Assembly (NCBI RefSeq): GCF_000378605.1
Contig: NZ_KB905155.1
Location: forward strand, 1,054,001-1,118,000
Direction of reading: 5' to 3'
DNA length: 64,000 bases
Origin: Thioalkalivibrio sp. ALJ21
Lineage (GTDB): Bacteria > Pseudomonadota > Gammaproteobacteria > Ectothiorhodospirales > Ectothiorhodospiraceae
In this document: piece by piece, positions 29,301 to 38,008 of the stretch
How the letters are laid out: every line of letters starts with the position of its first letter
Numbering within the stretch: the stretch's first letter is position 1
Program-made: the position numbers and the translations under genes
Notes under the pieces: generated by a model
Seen by the model: the letters and a program-made list of their open reading frames with translations, nothing else
Told to the model about the DNA's origin: nothing
Databases searched by the model: none

Positions 29301-30057
29301 GACGCTCCACCTCGGCGGCATCGTCGCGCCAGACGGCCTTCAGCTCGGCCAGGCGCGCGAGGCGCGTGGCCAGCTCCGCGTACAGCCCGTCCGGCGTGCG
29401 GTAGGGCTCCAGCCCCGCCGTGTCCGTCAGGTGGCCCAGGAGCGGCCGCACCCGGGCCTGCAGTTCGTCGGGCCCCTCGCCAAAGGCCTGGCGCAGCAGC
29501 TTCAGGTGATCCGCCGGCTGCGGGTAGACAAAGCGGCGCCAGTAGTCGCGTGCCGCCTCGGCCTGAAGCTCGCTCTGGTCCGCCTCCAGGCGCTGGTTGA
29601 ACAGGCTTCCGCTGTCGAACGCATGCTCGCGCAGCATGCGATAGCACCACGAGTGGATGGTCGAGACCGCCGCCTCGTCCATCCACTCGGCGGCCAGCTC
29701 CAGCCGCCGCGCGGCCCCGGCGCGTGCGGCCGGCTCCGGGTAGGCGTCCAGCAGCGCCGGCCACAACGCCTCGTGGGCCGGGGCCGGCTCGCCGCGCAGG
29801 ATGCGCGCCCCGCGCGCGAGCACCGCGCGGATGCGCTCGCGCAGCTCGCGGGTGGCCGCCTCGGTAAAGGTCATCACCAGGATCTGCGGCGGGGTCAGCT
29901 CGCAGGTACCCTCCGGCAGCTCGCCGTGGCCCAGCACCAGGCGCAGATACAGCGCGGCGATGGTGTAGGTCTTGCCGGTGCCGGCACTGGCCTCGATCAG
30001 GCGGCTGCCGTGCAACGGCAGTTCCATCAGCTCCAACGGCTGCGCGCCTGCACTCAT
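26350..30057 (-). CDS. recB: Exodeoxyribonuclease V beta subunit RecB
   Basis: RecB is the 3'-5' helicase and sole nuclease of RecBCD. The 1235-residue protein carries Walker A ASAGTGKTYTI near the N-terminus, a UvrD-type helicase core (LVDEFQDTDPVQYRIL, LLIGDPKQAIYGFRGAD, VTLHKSKGLEYPLVF, LLYVGMTRARHACWMG), and a C-terminal nuclease domain with GFVDLVFEHEGRYYVADYKS containing the catalytic Asp, Asp and Lys. The start at 30057 overlaps the recC stop by 4 bp (ATGA). The frame runs 45 codons further upstream without conserved sequence. Confidence 0.96.
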   Translation of the reverse strand: MSAGAQPLELMELPLHGSRLIEASAGTGKTYTIAALYLRLVLGHGELPEGTCELTPPQILVMTFTEAATRELRERIRAVLARGARILRGEPAPAHEALWPALLDAYPEPAARAGAARRLELAAEWMDEAAVSTIHSWCYRMLREHAFDSGSLFNQRLEADQSELQAEAARDYWRRFVYPQPADHLKLLRQAFGEGPDELQARVRPLLGHLTDTAGLEPYRTPDGLYAELATRLARLAELKAVWRDDAAEVERQFRALHASVLLGTKYQKPDELIAVMHAWAEDPAALLPDKVGTTPVLERMSAAGMAERLKKGKSLPDNLHPAFAALNAAAEVCADDSERLLQAAAVEIDLQFRQAQRVRVQMGFNDLLLRLRDALEGPGGEALAETLRRQFPVALVDEFQDTDPVQYRILERVYRIEDNPAEQGLLLIGDPKQAIYGFRGADIHSYLKARRATAGRHYTLPRNFRSTARLVGAVNRLFAHADGWPEGAFLFGQGDAGELPFHVVDAQDRGERLEQDGAEVPALNLWCMDPGTSVGTGVYRERMATAAAEQMVRLLNGGTDGTCGFRDSDALRPVRPRDIAVLVRSKVEARIMQEALRARGVRSVYLSEGESVFATPEAGDLLRWLRACAEPTSERLLRAALATPTLGQSLADLHRLTTDELRWEHRVEQFREYRRLWQTRGVLPMLRRLLHDFDVPRRLLASADGERALTNLLHLSELLQRAAAELDGEQALIRHLVEHREGDRAKADEQVLRLESDEDLVKVVTLHKSKGLEYPLVFLPFVSWFRAVDPKKDVPRIDRPPGGEPRWIFSMDARAQERADRERLAEDLRLLYVGMTRARHACWMGLAPIAPGGRKENELHRSAVGYLLSGPEPMPNGELEDRLQAARGDEAAIAIEPLPEITAASVRLAQQMAVPGRARTPTRPVREPWWVASYSAIAHPDEADAPAPLVADPVAPDSALEDMLRESAVGPGTGHDPSPEVPVAGGLHDFPRGPAPGTFLHGLLEWAAEQGWTAVVADRVRLDDEVQKRCEQRDWGDWTPVVQDWMRRLITAEYALASGGAFRLDGLGVYQPELEFLFETRWLQSRRLDAAVREQLLPGQPRPPAGDRLLNGMLKGFVDLVFEHEGRYYVADYKSNWLGPGPEAYVPERLRDAVLEHRYDLQLVIYTLALHRQLQARMPGYDYDRHMGGGVYLFLRGIDAPGRGVFHDCPPRALIEQLDGWFAEGPDRPQEARA

Positions 30058-33000
30058 TCCATTTCCTCCCCGGCGGCCAGCGCCTCGAACAGGGGCCGGT
30101 ACAGCCGGTCGCGCCAGTGGCCGAACGCCGGATCCTGCAGCAGCGCCTCCGGGTCCGGCCAGGCACGCGCCAGGGCCGGGCTGCGCGCCCATTCACCGGG
30201 GCTGAAGTCGTCCCCGACCAGCACCTTGCGGGCCCGCGCCAGCGGATCGGGGTCGTCCTTCGCCTCGGCCTGCAACCAGGCGAAGGCGGTGGCGCAGGCC
30301 ACCGGCAGCGGGCGCTCCAGCCCGGCCACCCAGCCCTCGACCAGGGCCCCGAGGTGCTCGCGGGCCTGCTCCGGCCCCACGCCCGGCAGGCGCATCCCGG
30401 TATCCAGCCCGATCACCTCGGTGGCGACCGGGCCGCTTGCGCCCGTGCCCTGGTTCGCCAGCAGGTGCTCGAGCCAGGGCTTGGCCACCTTGTCCACGCG
30501 CCAGTCCTTTTTCTGTCTCAGCCGGCTCACGGTGTAGTCCAGCAGCACGGCCTGCCCGGCCCCGCCGCGCAGCGCCGGGGCCGCCCCCTCCAGCGTCCAG
30601 CCCCCCTGCCCCAGACGCACGGCGGGCGCCGGCGGCAGCCGTTCCGGCCAGGCGGCCAGGCGCAGGCCGATGCGCTCCAGCAGACGTGCGGCCTCGGCAA
30701 TCATCGCGTCGCGCTCCAGCTCGCCGGCCGCACCCAGTGGCAGCGCGCCGGCGCGTTGCAGCCGCGCGGCCTCGGCCTCCAGCACCGGGCCCCAGGCCTC
30801 GGGGTCCTCGCCATGATCCAGCGCAGCCGCGACCAGGGCCTCGCGCACCTGCCACTGCTCCAGCCCGGCCAGGGTGAAGGGCTCCAGGTCCTCGCTCGGG
30901 GCCTCTTCACGGTCGAACACCACGCCCAGCCGGTGGCGGAAGAACGCCTCCGCCGGGTCGCGCAGGAAGCGCATCAGCGTATCCGGTCCCAGCACGCGTT
31001 CGTCGTCGGCTTCGTCCGGCGGCGGCAATTCGAGTGCGTCCTGCGCCGGGGTCTCGTCGGCGTGGTGGACCGCCTCCCACTCGCGCGCGTAGGTGTAGTG
31101 CCGGGCGTGTGCCGGGTCGGGCGGGAAGTTGGCCGGCGAGAACGGCTGCAGGGTGTGCACGGTAGTCAGGTGGCCCAGTAGTGGGTCGTCCTTGGTCGGC
31201 TCATCGACCTCCTCCGCGCCCTGGAGCCGCCAGCCAGCGGCCAGGTGATCGCGCAGCTGCGCGACCAGCACCGAGGGCGGCTGCGACTCGTTGTCGCGCG
31301 CGCTGTGGCCGACCCAGCTGACATGCAGCTGCCGCCGCGCGGACAGAAGCGCCTCCAGGAACAGGTAGCGATCGTCCTCGCGGCGCGAGCGATCGCCGGG
31401 GCGGTAGTCGCGGCGCATCAGGTCGAAGTCCACCGGCGTCGGGCTGCGCGGATAGTCGCCGTCGTTCATGCCCAGCAGGCAGACGATGCGAAACGGGATC
31501 GCGCGCATCGGCATCAGCGTGCCGAAGTTGACCGAACCGGCCAGGAAGCGCTGGCCCAGCCCGCTGTCCTCCTGGCTGGCCAGCCACTGCTCGCGCACGA
31601 CACCCAGCGGCAGGGAGTCGTCCAGTTCCGCCTCTGCGCAGTCGGCCTGCCACTGGTCCAGCGCCTCGCGCAGGCGCCCCAGCGTGAACAGCTCGGCATC
31701 GGTCTCGCCGGCGAAGAAGGTATCCAGCAGCTCGCGCAGACGGGTGTTCCATTCTCCGGGGGTATGGGCGTGACGCAACCAGCCCCAGGCCTCCGCCAGC
31801 GCGGTGATCAGGTCATCCATCGGCCCCAGCAGCACGGCATCCAGCCCGCCGATCTCGTCGAACGGCTCCAGCCCCTGCCAGGCCCCGGCGCCCCCGGACG
31901 CATAGCCCAGCAACATCCGCCGCAGGCCGAAGCGCCAGGTGTTCTGCTCCAGCCCCTCCGGCAGGCCGAGCCCCGCGCGCTGTTCGGCATCCAGCCCCCA
32001 GCGCACGCCCGAGCCCTCGGCCCAGCGGTGCAGCGTGGTCAGGTCTTCTTCCGCAATCCCGAAGCGTCGGCGCAGCGCGGGCACGTCCAGCAGGTCCAGC
32101 ACCTCGGCCACGCCCATCCGGCTCTCCGGCAGCGACAGCAGGCGCTCCAGCGCGATCAGCACCGGGTCGCGCCCGCGCGGCCCCTGGTCGGACAGGGTGT
32201 AGGGGATGTAGCGCGGGTCGTCCTGCGGCAGCTGGCCGAACACGGCCTCGATATGCGGGGCGTAGGCGTCGATGTCCGGGACCATCACGATCACGTCGCG
32301 CGGGCGCAGGTCCGGGTCGGCGTCGAAGTGCGCGAGCAGGCGGTCGTGCAGGATCTCCACCTCGCGCAGCGGGCCATGGGCGATATGGAACTGGATGGAG
32401 TCATCGTCCGTCGCCACCGCCGGCCAGGCCTCGCGGGTCTCGCCCAGCGGGCGCAGCTCGCGGATGTCCTCCTGCAACTGGTGCAGCAGGCAGTCGCCGC
32501 CGTGCGGCTCGAAGTAGTCGACCCGTTTCCAGGCGAGGGTCTGCAGCACGGCGTCGTAGGCGGTGGGGTCGTCGTGTTCGTCCAGCAGGCCGATGTAGTC
32601 GCGGCCCTGTTTGCCCCAGGCGGCCAGCAGCGGGTGCGCGTGCTGGTGCAGCTCGGCGTCGTCCAGCACGCTGGGCATGCCGGCCTTGCGTGGCTGACGC
32701 TGGCGCGTCGCGCGCAGCAGGTCCTTGTCGGCGACGATGTCGGCCCAGTAGTGCTCGCAGGGGTTGTGCACGCAGACGAGGATCTGGCACACGCCGGCCA
32801 GCCCCTCCAGCGCCTCCAGGATCTGCCCGGGCATGGAGGAGATGCCGAACACGATCAGCCGCCGCGGCAACCCCGGCGGACGCTCGCTCAGGCCCTGCAC
32901 GGCCTCGCGGTAGCGGGCGTGGACCGTGGCCCGGCTGGTGTCGGCCGCGCCCTCGCCAATGTCCTCGCGCAGCAGGCGCCACAGCGCGGCCTGCCAGCGG

Positions 33001-33575
33001 TCGTCCTCCGAAAGCGGGGTCTCGCGGCCACGCGCGTCGCGCAGGACATCGCGCCCGGCGGCCCAGGAGGTCAGCCAGTCGGCGCGGTAGACCTGATACT
33101 GGTCGAACAGGTCGGCCAGGCGCTCGGCGAGCTGGTGGCGCTTGCGCAGATCGCCGCCGTCGCGCGGGTCGTCATCGGCGAGAAAGCGCGCCAGCGGGGC
33201 GAACTCGGGGCGCGTCAGACACTCCGGCAACAGACGCATCAGACGCCAGATCAGCGGGCGCTTGGCATACGGGGATTCCAGCGGCACGGCCTCGAGCCCG
33301 AGCACCGCGCGATAGGCCGACCAGACAAAGCGCGACGGCAACTGCATATCCAGCGCGGCGGCGATGCCGCAGCCGGGCGGGTCGGCATCCGGGTGCGCGG
33401 CCAGGGCATAGCGCAGCCACTGCGCCATGCCGTTGCTCTGCACCAGCAGGGTCTCGTTCTCCAGTGGGCCGAGCGGCGCACGCTGCATCCACTCGACCAC
33501 CAGGGCACGCAGCGACTCCAGATGGTTGCCGTGCAGCACCACCATCCCTGGCTCTAGCTCGCCGGACTGCGTCAC
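30054..33575 (-). CDS. recC: Exodeoxyribonuclease V gamma subunit RecC
   Basis: RecC holds RecB and RecD together and reads Chi through inactivated helicase-like channels. The 1173-residue protein has the N-terminal VVLHGNHLESLRALV and LLVQSNGMAQWLRYAL, the RRLIVFGISSMPGQILEAL motif, FRIVCLLGMNDGDYPRSPTPVDFDLM and a C-terminal segment (LGDDFSPGEWARSP-like) typical of RecC. It is the first gene of the recCBD operon and is divergent from the nucleoside transporter, with a 146-bp gap that must hold both promoters. Confidence 0.95.
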   Translation of the reverse strand: MTQSGELEPGMVVLHGNHLESLRALVVEWMQRAPLGPLENETLLVQSNGMAQWLRYALAAHPDADPPGCGIAAALDMQLPSRFVWSAYRAVLGLEAVPLESPYAKRPLIWRLMRLLPECLTRPEFAPLARFLADDDPRDGGDLRKRHQLAERLADLFDQYQVYRADWLTSWAAGRDVLRDARGRETPLSEDDRWQAALWRLLREDIGEGAADTSRATVHARYREAVQGLSERPPGLPRRLIVFGISSMPGQILEALEGLAGVCQILVCVHNPCEHYWADIVADKDLLRATRQRQPRKAGMPSVLDDAELHQHAHPLLAAWGKQGRDYIGLLDEHDDPTAYDAVLQTLAWKRVDYFEPHGGDCLLHQLQEDIRELRPLGETREAWPAVATDDDSIQFHIAHGPLREVEILHDRLLAHFDADPDLRPRDVIVMVPDIDAYAPHIEAVFGQLPQDDPRYIPYTLSDQGPRGRDPVLIALERLLSLPESRMGVAEVLDLLDVPALRRRFGIAEEDLTTLHRWAEGSGVRWGLDAEQRAGLGLPEGLEQNTWRFGLRRMLLGYASGGAGAWQGLEPFDEIGGLDAVLLGPMDDLITALAEAWGWLRHAHTPGEWNTRLRELLDTFFAGETDAELFTLGRLREALDQWQADCAEAELDDSLPLGVVREQWLASQEDSGLGQRFLAGSVNFGTLMPMRAIPFRIVCLLGMNDGDYPRSPTPVDFDLMRRDYRPGDRSRREDDRYLFLEALLSARRQLHVSWVGHSARDNESQPPSVLVAQLRDHLAAGWRLQGAEEVDEPTKDDPLLGHLTTVHTLQPFSPANFPPDPAHARHYTYAREWEAVHHADETPAQDALELPPPDEADDERVLGPDTLMRFLRDPAEAFFRHRLGVVFDREEAPSEDLEPFTLAGLEQWQVREALVAAALDHGEDPEAWGPVLEAEAARLQRAGALPLGAAGELERDAMIAEAARLLERIGLRLAAWPERLPPAPAVRLGQGGWTLEGAAPALRGGAGQAVLLDYTVSRLRQKKDWRVDKVAKPWLEHLLANQGTGASGPVATEVIGLDTGMRLPGVGPEQAREHLGALVEGWVAGLERPLPVACATAFAWLQAEAKDDPDPLARARKVLVGDDFSPGEWARSPALARAWPDPEALLQDPAFGHWRDRLYRPLFEALAAGEEME

Positions 33576-33721
33576 CCCTGCTCCTTGTGCCCCATGTGAG
33601 CGCCGTGTAATGGGCCTACCCTACCAATGTGCACGCCCCTGCGCCCGCCCCCATTGGCATCCGGCCCAAAGCCGGTATCCTGTGCGGTTTTTGAACGCCG
33701 TCACAGAATAAAGGAAGGCGC

Positions 33722-34975
33722 ATGCTCGCACTGCAAGCCGGGCTGGGACTGCTCGTATTCGTGGCCATCGCCTGGCTGCTGAGCGAACACAAGACACGCT
33801 TCCCCTGGCGCGAGGTGCTGGCCGGGCTGGCGCTGCAGTTCGGTATTGCCGTACTGCTGTTGAGCGTCCCCGGCGCACAGCATGCGTTCCTGTGGCTGAA
33901 CCAGGTCGTGATCGCGCTAACCGATGCCACCCAGGCCGGCACCTCATTCGTGTTCGGCTATATCGGCGGGGACGACCCGCCGTTCGCGGTCGACGACCCG
34001 GCCAACAACTTCATCCTCGCGTTCCAGGCGCTGCCGCTGGTGCTGGTGCTCTCGGCCCTGTCGGCGTTGCTGTTCTACTGGCGCGTGCTGCCGGTGCTGA
34101 TCCGCGGGGCCTCGCTGGTGCTGCAGCGGGCGTTCGGCATTGGCGGTGCCCTGGGCGTGGGCACGGCGTCGAACGTGTTCCTCTCCATGGTCGAATCGCC
34201 GCTGGTAATCCGCCCGTATCTGCGCCAGATGAACCGCAGCGAGCTGTTCGCGCTGATGAGCGTGGGCATGGCGACGCTCGCCGGCACGATGCTGGTGCTG
34301 TACTCGACCATCATCGGCACGGTGCTGGACGATGCGCTGGGCCACCTGATCGTCGCCTCGCTGATCAGCCTGCCGGCCGCGCTGCTGATCGCCACCGTGA
34401 TGATCCCGCCGACCGCGCCCTCCACCGCCGGCGATCTGCTCCCCGAGACCGAGGGCGCGACCAGCGCCATGGACGCGATTACCCGCGGCACCCTGCGCGG
34501 GTTGGAACTGCTGCTGCAGATCATCGCGCTGCTGATCGTGGTGATCGCCCTGGTCGCGCTGGTCAACGTGATGCTGGGTGCGCTGCCCGAGGTCGCCGGG
34601 GCCGCGCTGAGTCTGGAGCGCATCCTGGGCTGGGTCTTCGCCCCGCTGGCCTGGCTGATGGGCATCCCCTGGGCCGAGGCCACCACCGCCGGCTCGCTGC
34701 TGGGGGTCAAGACCATCCTCAACGAGATGGTCGCCTTCCTGCAGATGGCGGAGCTGGGGGACGATGCGCTGTCCGCGCGCAGCGAGCTGATCCTGATCTA
34801 TGCGCTGAGCGGCTTCGCCAACCTGGGCAGCCTCGGCATCCTGATCGGCGGCCTCGGCGCGCTGGTGCCGGAGCGGCGCAGCGAGATCGTGAGCCTGGGC
34901 ATCCGCGCCATCGTCGCCGGCACGCTGGCCACGCTGATGACCGGCGCCGTGGTCGGCATCGTGCATATCGCCTGA
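33722..34975 (+). CDS. Concentrative nucleoside transporter (CNT/NupC family)
   Basis: A 417-residue inner-membrane transporter that couples nucleoside uptake to H+ or Na+. The hydrophobic profile suggests about 8-10 membrane helices with re-entrant loops. Family motifs include FVFGYIGGD, GVGTASNVFLSMVESPLVIRPYL (the ESPL substrate site), GTMLVLYSTIIG and a C-terminal ALSGFANLGSLGILIGGLGALVPERR. It stands alone between recC and modA. Sodium coupling would fit an alkaliphile but is inferred. Confidence 0.92.
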   Translation: MLALQAGLGLLVFVAIAWLLSEHKTRFPWREVLAGLALQFGIAVLLLSVPGAQHAFLWLNQVVIALTDATQAGTSFVFGYIGGDDPPFAVDDPANNFILAFQALPLVLVLSALSALLFYWRVLPVLIRGASLVLQRAFGIGGALGVGTASNVFLSMVESPLVIRPYLRQMNRSELFALMSVGMATLAGTMLVLYSTIIGTVLDDALGHLIVASLISLPAALLIATVMIPPTAPSTAGDLLPETEGATSAMDAITRGTLRGLELLLQIIALLIVVIALVALVNVMLGALPEVAGAALSLERILGWVFAPLAWLMGIPWAEATTAGSLLGVKTILNEMVAFLQMAELGDDALSARSELILIYALSGFANLGSLGILIGGLGALVPERRSEIVSLGIRAIVAGTLATLMTGAVVGIVHIA

Positions 34976-34999
34976 CACGCGGCGGGGTCTGCCAAACCG

Positions 35000-35063
35000 T
35001 TGGCAGCCGGAGGCCGTTCCGGTGTAGGCTTCTGTCTGGCGATATGCAAACTGAAATATAACG
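35000..35063 (+). promoter_or_regulatory. modABC promoter with probable ModE operator
   Basis: A sigma70-like promoter, TTGGCA (35000-35005) and TAGGCT (35025-35030, 19-bp spacing), is followed at 35040-35063 by CGATATGC-N8-ATATAACG. This matches the 24-bp, 8-8-8 layout of the E. coli modA ModE site (CGTTATAT-N8-ACATAACG as I recall it), with a very good right half and a weaker left half. It overlaps the expected transcription start, the usual place for molybdate-dependent repression. No modE gene is seen in the window. Confidence 0.55.
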
Positions 35064-35086
35064 ACCCGCATATCCCCAGCTTCACC

Positions 35087-35180
35087 GTCACTGCGAGGAG
35101 CACCGCGACGAAGCACAAAAGCAGCGAAGCTGCGTTGAACGGCCGAAGGCCGGCCCGAAGGGCGAGCGCAGCGAGTAATC
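35087..35180. repeat. REP-like repeat between ModE site and modA
   Basis: It begins GTCACTGCGAGGAGC and GACGAAGCA, continues with GCAGCGAAGCTGC and GGCCGAAGGCC hairpins, and ends GCGCAGCGAGTAATCGCG. It belongs to the same dispersed family as the repeats near alaS and recX. It lies in the modA 5' leader, which is therefore about 170 bp long. Confidence 0.7.
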
Positions 35181-35235
35181 GCGAATGGAACCACCCGAAC
35201 CCACCTGGACCCAACCACCGGGAAGCCCCCACAGC

Positions 35236-35994
35236 ATGCACCTGCGCGCCCTCCTCCTGACCCTGCTCCTTCTGCTGCCCGGCCTGGCGCACGCCTCCGG
35301 CCCGCTGACCATCGCCGCTGCCTCCGACCTGCGCTTCGCCCTGGACGAGATCGTGGAGGCCTACCGCGAGGCCTATCCGGACGACCGCGTGCGCGTGACC
35401 TACGGCTCCTCCGGGCGCATGACCACACAGATCCTGAACGGCGCGCCCTACGACATCTTCTTCTCCGCCGACATCGCCTACCCGAAGCGGCTCCACGCGG
35501 AGGGTGCCGCCGTCACCGAGCCGTCCGTCTACGCGATCGGCCGCATCGTGCTGTGGAGCAACCGCATGGATGCCTCGGAGCTGACGCTGGAGGACCTGAC
35601 GCGCGACGACATCCGCCGCGTGGCCATCGCCTCGCCCACCCACGCCCCCTACGGCGTGCGCGCGCAGGAGGCGCTAAAGGCCGCCGGCGTCTGGGACGCG
35701 CTGCAGCCGAAGATCGTCAACGGCGACAACATCGCCCAGACCGCGCGCATGGTGCAGGCCGGCGGCGCGGACATCGGCATCATCGCGCTGTCGCTCGCGG
35801 AGTTCCCCGATCTCGCCGAGCACCCGCACTACCTGATCGACGACGCGCTGCACGAACCCCTGACCCAGGGCTTCGTGATCACCCGCCGCGGCGCGGACAA
35901 GGACACCGCGCACCGCTTCACCGGGTTCATGGGCCGCGACAGCGCCCGCGAGATCATGCGGCACTACGGCTTCGAAATGCCTGGAGATTCGTAA
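35236..35994 (+). CDS. modA: Molybdate ABC transporter, periplasmic binding protein
   Basis: ModA captures molybdate or tungstate in the periplasm. The 252-residue precursor has a clear signal peptide (MHLRALLLTLLLLLPGLAHA). ASDLRFALDEIVEAY, VTYGSSGRMTTQILNGAPYDIFFSAD and the C-terminal GFVITRRG segments are ModA-like. The Ser residues in the ASDL and GSSG loops are oxyanion ligands in the family. I start at 35236 because the signal peptide begins there, although the frame is open 17 codons upstream. modB starts 6 bp after the stop. Confidence 0.93.
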   Translation: MHLRALLLTLLLLLPGLAHASGPLTIAAASDLRFALDEIVEAYREAYPDDRVRVTYGSSGRMTTQILNGAPYDIFFSADIAYPKRLHAEGAAVTEPSVYAIGRIVLWSNRMDASELTLEDLTRDDIRRVAIASPTHAPYGVRAQEALKAAGVWDALQPKIVNGDNIAQTARMVQAGGADIGIIALSLAEFPDLAEHPHYLIDDALHEPLTQGFVITRRGADKDTAHRFTGFMGRDSAREIMRHYGFEMPGDS

Positions 35995-36000
35995 CCGAAT

Positions 36001-36693
36001 ATGTTCGACCTGAGCCCCACGGACTGGATGGCGATCGAGGTCACCCTCAAGCTCGCGCTCTACACCACGCTGATCCTGCTGGTGATCGCCACGCCGATCG
36101 CCTGGTGGCTGGCCAACGGGCGCGGCTCGCCCGGCGTGCGCACCGCGGTGCAGGCCCTCGTCGCCCTGCCGCTGGTGCTGCCGCCCACCGTGCTCGGCTT
36201 CTACCTGCTGGTTCTGCTCGGCCCGGCCGGGCCGGTCGGCAGCACGCTGGAGAGCTGGGGCCTGAACCACCTGGCCTTTACCTTTCAGGGCATCCTGATC
36301 GGCTCAGTGATCTACTCCCTGCCGTTCGCGGTGCAGCCGTTGCAGCAGGCCTTCGCCAACCTTGGCCGCCGCCCGGTGGAGATCGCCGGCTCGCTGGGCG
36401 CCGGGCGCATCGACCGCTTCGTCACCGTGATCCTGCCGATGACCCGCGGCGGCTTCATCGTCGCCGCCACGCTCGCCTTCGCCCACACCCTCGGCGAGTT
36501 CGGCGTGATCCTGATGCTGGGCGGCGCGATCCCCGGCGAGACCCAGGTGCTGTCCATCCTGATCTACGACCACGCCGAGGCGATGGACTTCGACTCCGCC
36601 CACCGCCTGTCCTTCGGGCTGCTGGTGTTCGCCTTCGCCGTGCTGTTCATCGTCTACGCGATCAACCGCCGCTTCGACACGGTGCGCCTGTGA
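36001..36693 (+). CDS. modB: Molybdate ABC transporter permease
   Basis: A 230-residue inner-membrane permease with about five to six predicted helices. It contains the ABC permease EAA loop (EIAGSLGAGRIDRFVTVILPMTRGGFI). LPLVLPPTVLGFYLL and THTLGEFGVILMLGG-like (AHTLGEFGVILMLGG) are ModB signatures. It forms the channel for ModA-delivered molybdate. The gene is 6 bp from modA and its stop overlaps the modC GTG start. Confidence 0.94.
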   Translation: MFDLSPTDWMAIEVTLKLALYTTLILLVIATPIAWWLANGRGSPGVRTAVQALVALPLVLPPTVLGFYLLVLLGPAGPVGSTLESWGLNHLAFTFQGILIGSVIYSLPFAVQPLQQAFANLGRRPVEIAGSLGAGRIDRFVTVILPMTRGGFIVAATLAFAHTLGEFGVILMLGGAIPGETQVLSILIYDHAEAMDFDSAHRLSFGLLVFAFAVLFIVYAINRRFDTVRL

Positions 36694-37784
36694 CCCGGCC
36701 CCAGCCCGACACACTGCGCATCAAGGCCCGGCTGGAACGCCCCGGCTTCGCACTGGACGTGGACACCGCCTTCCCGCTGGAGGGCGTGACCGCCCTGTTC
36801 GGCCGCTCCGGCTGCGGCAAGACCACGCTCCTGCGCATCATCGCCGGGCTGGAACACCCGCCCGGCGGCGAAGTGCACTTTCGCGATACCGCCTGGCAGT
36901 CCGGCAAGACCTTCGTCCCGCTGCACCGCCGCCGCGTCGGCCTCGTGTTCCAGGAATCCACCCTGCTCCCGCACCTGTCCGTACGCGGCAACCTGCTCTA
37001 CGGCTACAAGCGCACGCCGGAGCCCCTGCGCCGCCTGCACCTGGACGAGGTCGCCCGCCTGCTCGGCATCGACGACCTGCTGGAGCGCCGCGCCGACCAG
37101 CTCTCCGGCGGCCAGCGCCAGCGCGTCGCCCTCGGCCGCGCCCTGCTCACCAGCCCCGACCTGCTGCTGCTCGACGAACCCCTGAACGCCCTGGACACCC
37201 AGACCAAGCGCGAGATCATGCCCTTCCTCGCCCGCCTGTCCGAGGAGACCGGCATCCCCAGCCTGCTGGTCACCCACGCGCCGGACGAAGTCGAACGCCT
37301 CGCCACCCGCGTCGCCTTCATGCACGACGGCCAGCTAGAACGCCTGGAACCTTTGCGCGAGGCCCTCGCCCGAGCCGACTCCCCCCTGTTCCGCGACGAA
37401 GGCGCCGTCTCCGTCCTGCAAGGCGAACTGGGCCCAGCCGACGCCCACGGCCTGCACCCCTTCGGCCCGCCCGAGGCCCGCTACCGCGTACCGTCCAGCC
37501 CCGGCGCCGGGAGACAGGCACGTCTGCGCATAGACGCCCGCGACGTCTCCATCGCACTGTCCCCGCCCCAGGACGTTTCCATCCTCAACATCATCCCTGT
37601 AACCATCGAATCGCTGGACGAGGCGCCCGGGCATCACGGGCCCGCACGCGTGCTTGCCGTGTGCCGGCAGGACGATGGGCAGACCTTGATGGCGGAGCTG
37701 ACGCGGCTATCTACCGAGCGGCTTGGCCTTCGGCAAGGCGCCCGCGCACACGCACTCGTCAAGTCAGTCGCCTTTCTCGACTGA
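36690..37784 (+). CDS. modC: Molybdate ABC transporter ATP-binding protein
   Basis: ModC powers molybdate import. The 364-residue protein has Walker A GRSGCGKTTLLRII, signature LSGGQRQRVALGRAL, Walker B LLLLDEPLNALD and a switch His in LLVTHAPDE. A C-terminal TOBE/MOP-type domain (about 290-360) probably senses molybdate. Translation starts at a GTG at 36690 that overlaps the modB stop (GTGA), so it is coupled. The frame continues far upstream in a different register of modB and is not ModC there. Confidence 0.93.
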   Translation: MTRPQPDTLRIKARLERPGFALDVDTAFPLEGVTALFGRSGCGKTTLLRIIAGLEHPPGGEVHFRDTAWQSGKTFVPLHRRRVGLVFQESTLLPHLSVRGNLLYGYKRTPEPLRRLHLDEVARLLGIDDLLERRADQLSGGQRQRVALGRALLTSPDLLLLDEPLNALDTQTKREIMPFLARLSEETGIPSLLVTHAPDEVERLATRVAFMHDGQLERLEPLREALARADSPLFRDEGAVSVLQGELGPADAHGLHPFGPPEARYRVPSSPGAGRQARLRIDARDVSIALSPPQDVSILNIIPVTIESLDEAPGHHGPARVLAVCRQDDGQTLMAELTRLSTERLGLRQGARAHALVKSVAFLD

Positions 37785-38008
37785 ACAGACTTCACGCCCA
37801 GCGCTCAACCCGGCCCCAATCCATCGAGCGGTTCGCAACCCTCCAACATCCGTGCCAGAATCCGTATAGTGGCTATACAAGACGGGGCATGTTTAACCAG
37901 CCCCCATAACCTGTCTACACCGCCACCTCATCGACTATATCTAGTGCTCCCATTCAACCAATATCCGTCCGCGTTACCTACTCATCGCTGGTAGATATCA
38001 GGCGCGAA
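37785..38008. other. AT-richer intergenic gap with a short dyad
   Basis: Between modC and the GIY-YIG gene the base composition drops noticeably. GTATAG-TGG-CTATAC (37864-37878) is a perfect 6-bp dyad and a candidate operator. No terminator with a T-run and no short gene are seen. The change in composition marks the left edge of the accessory region. Confidence 0.4.
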
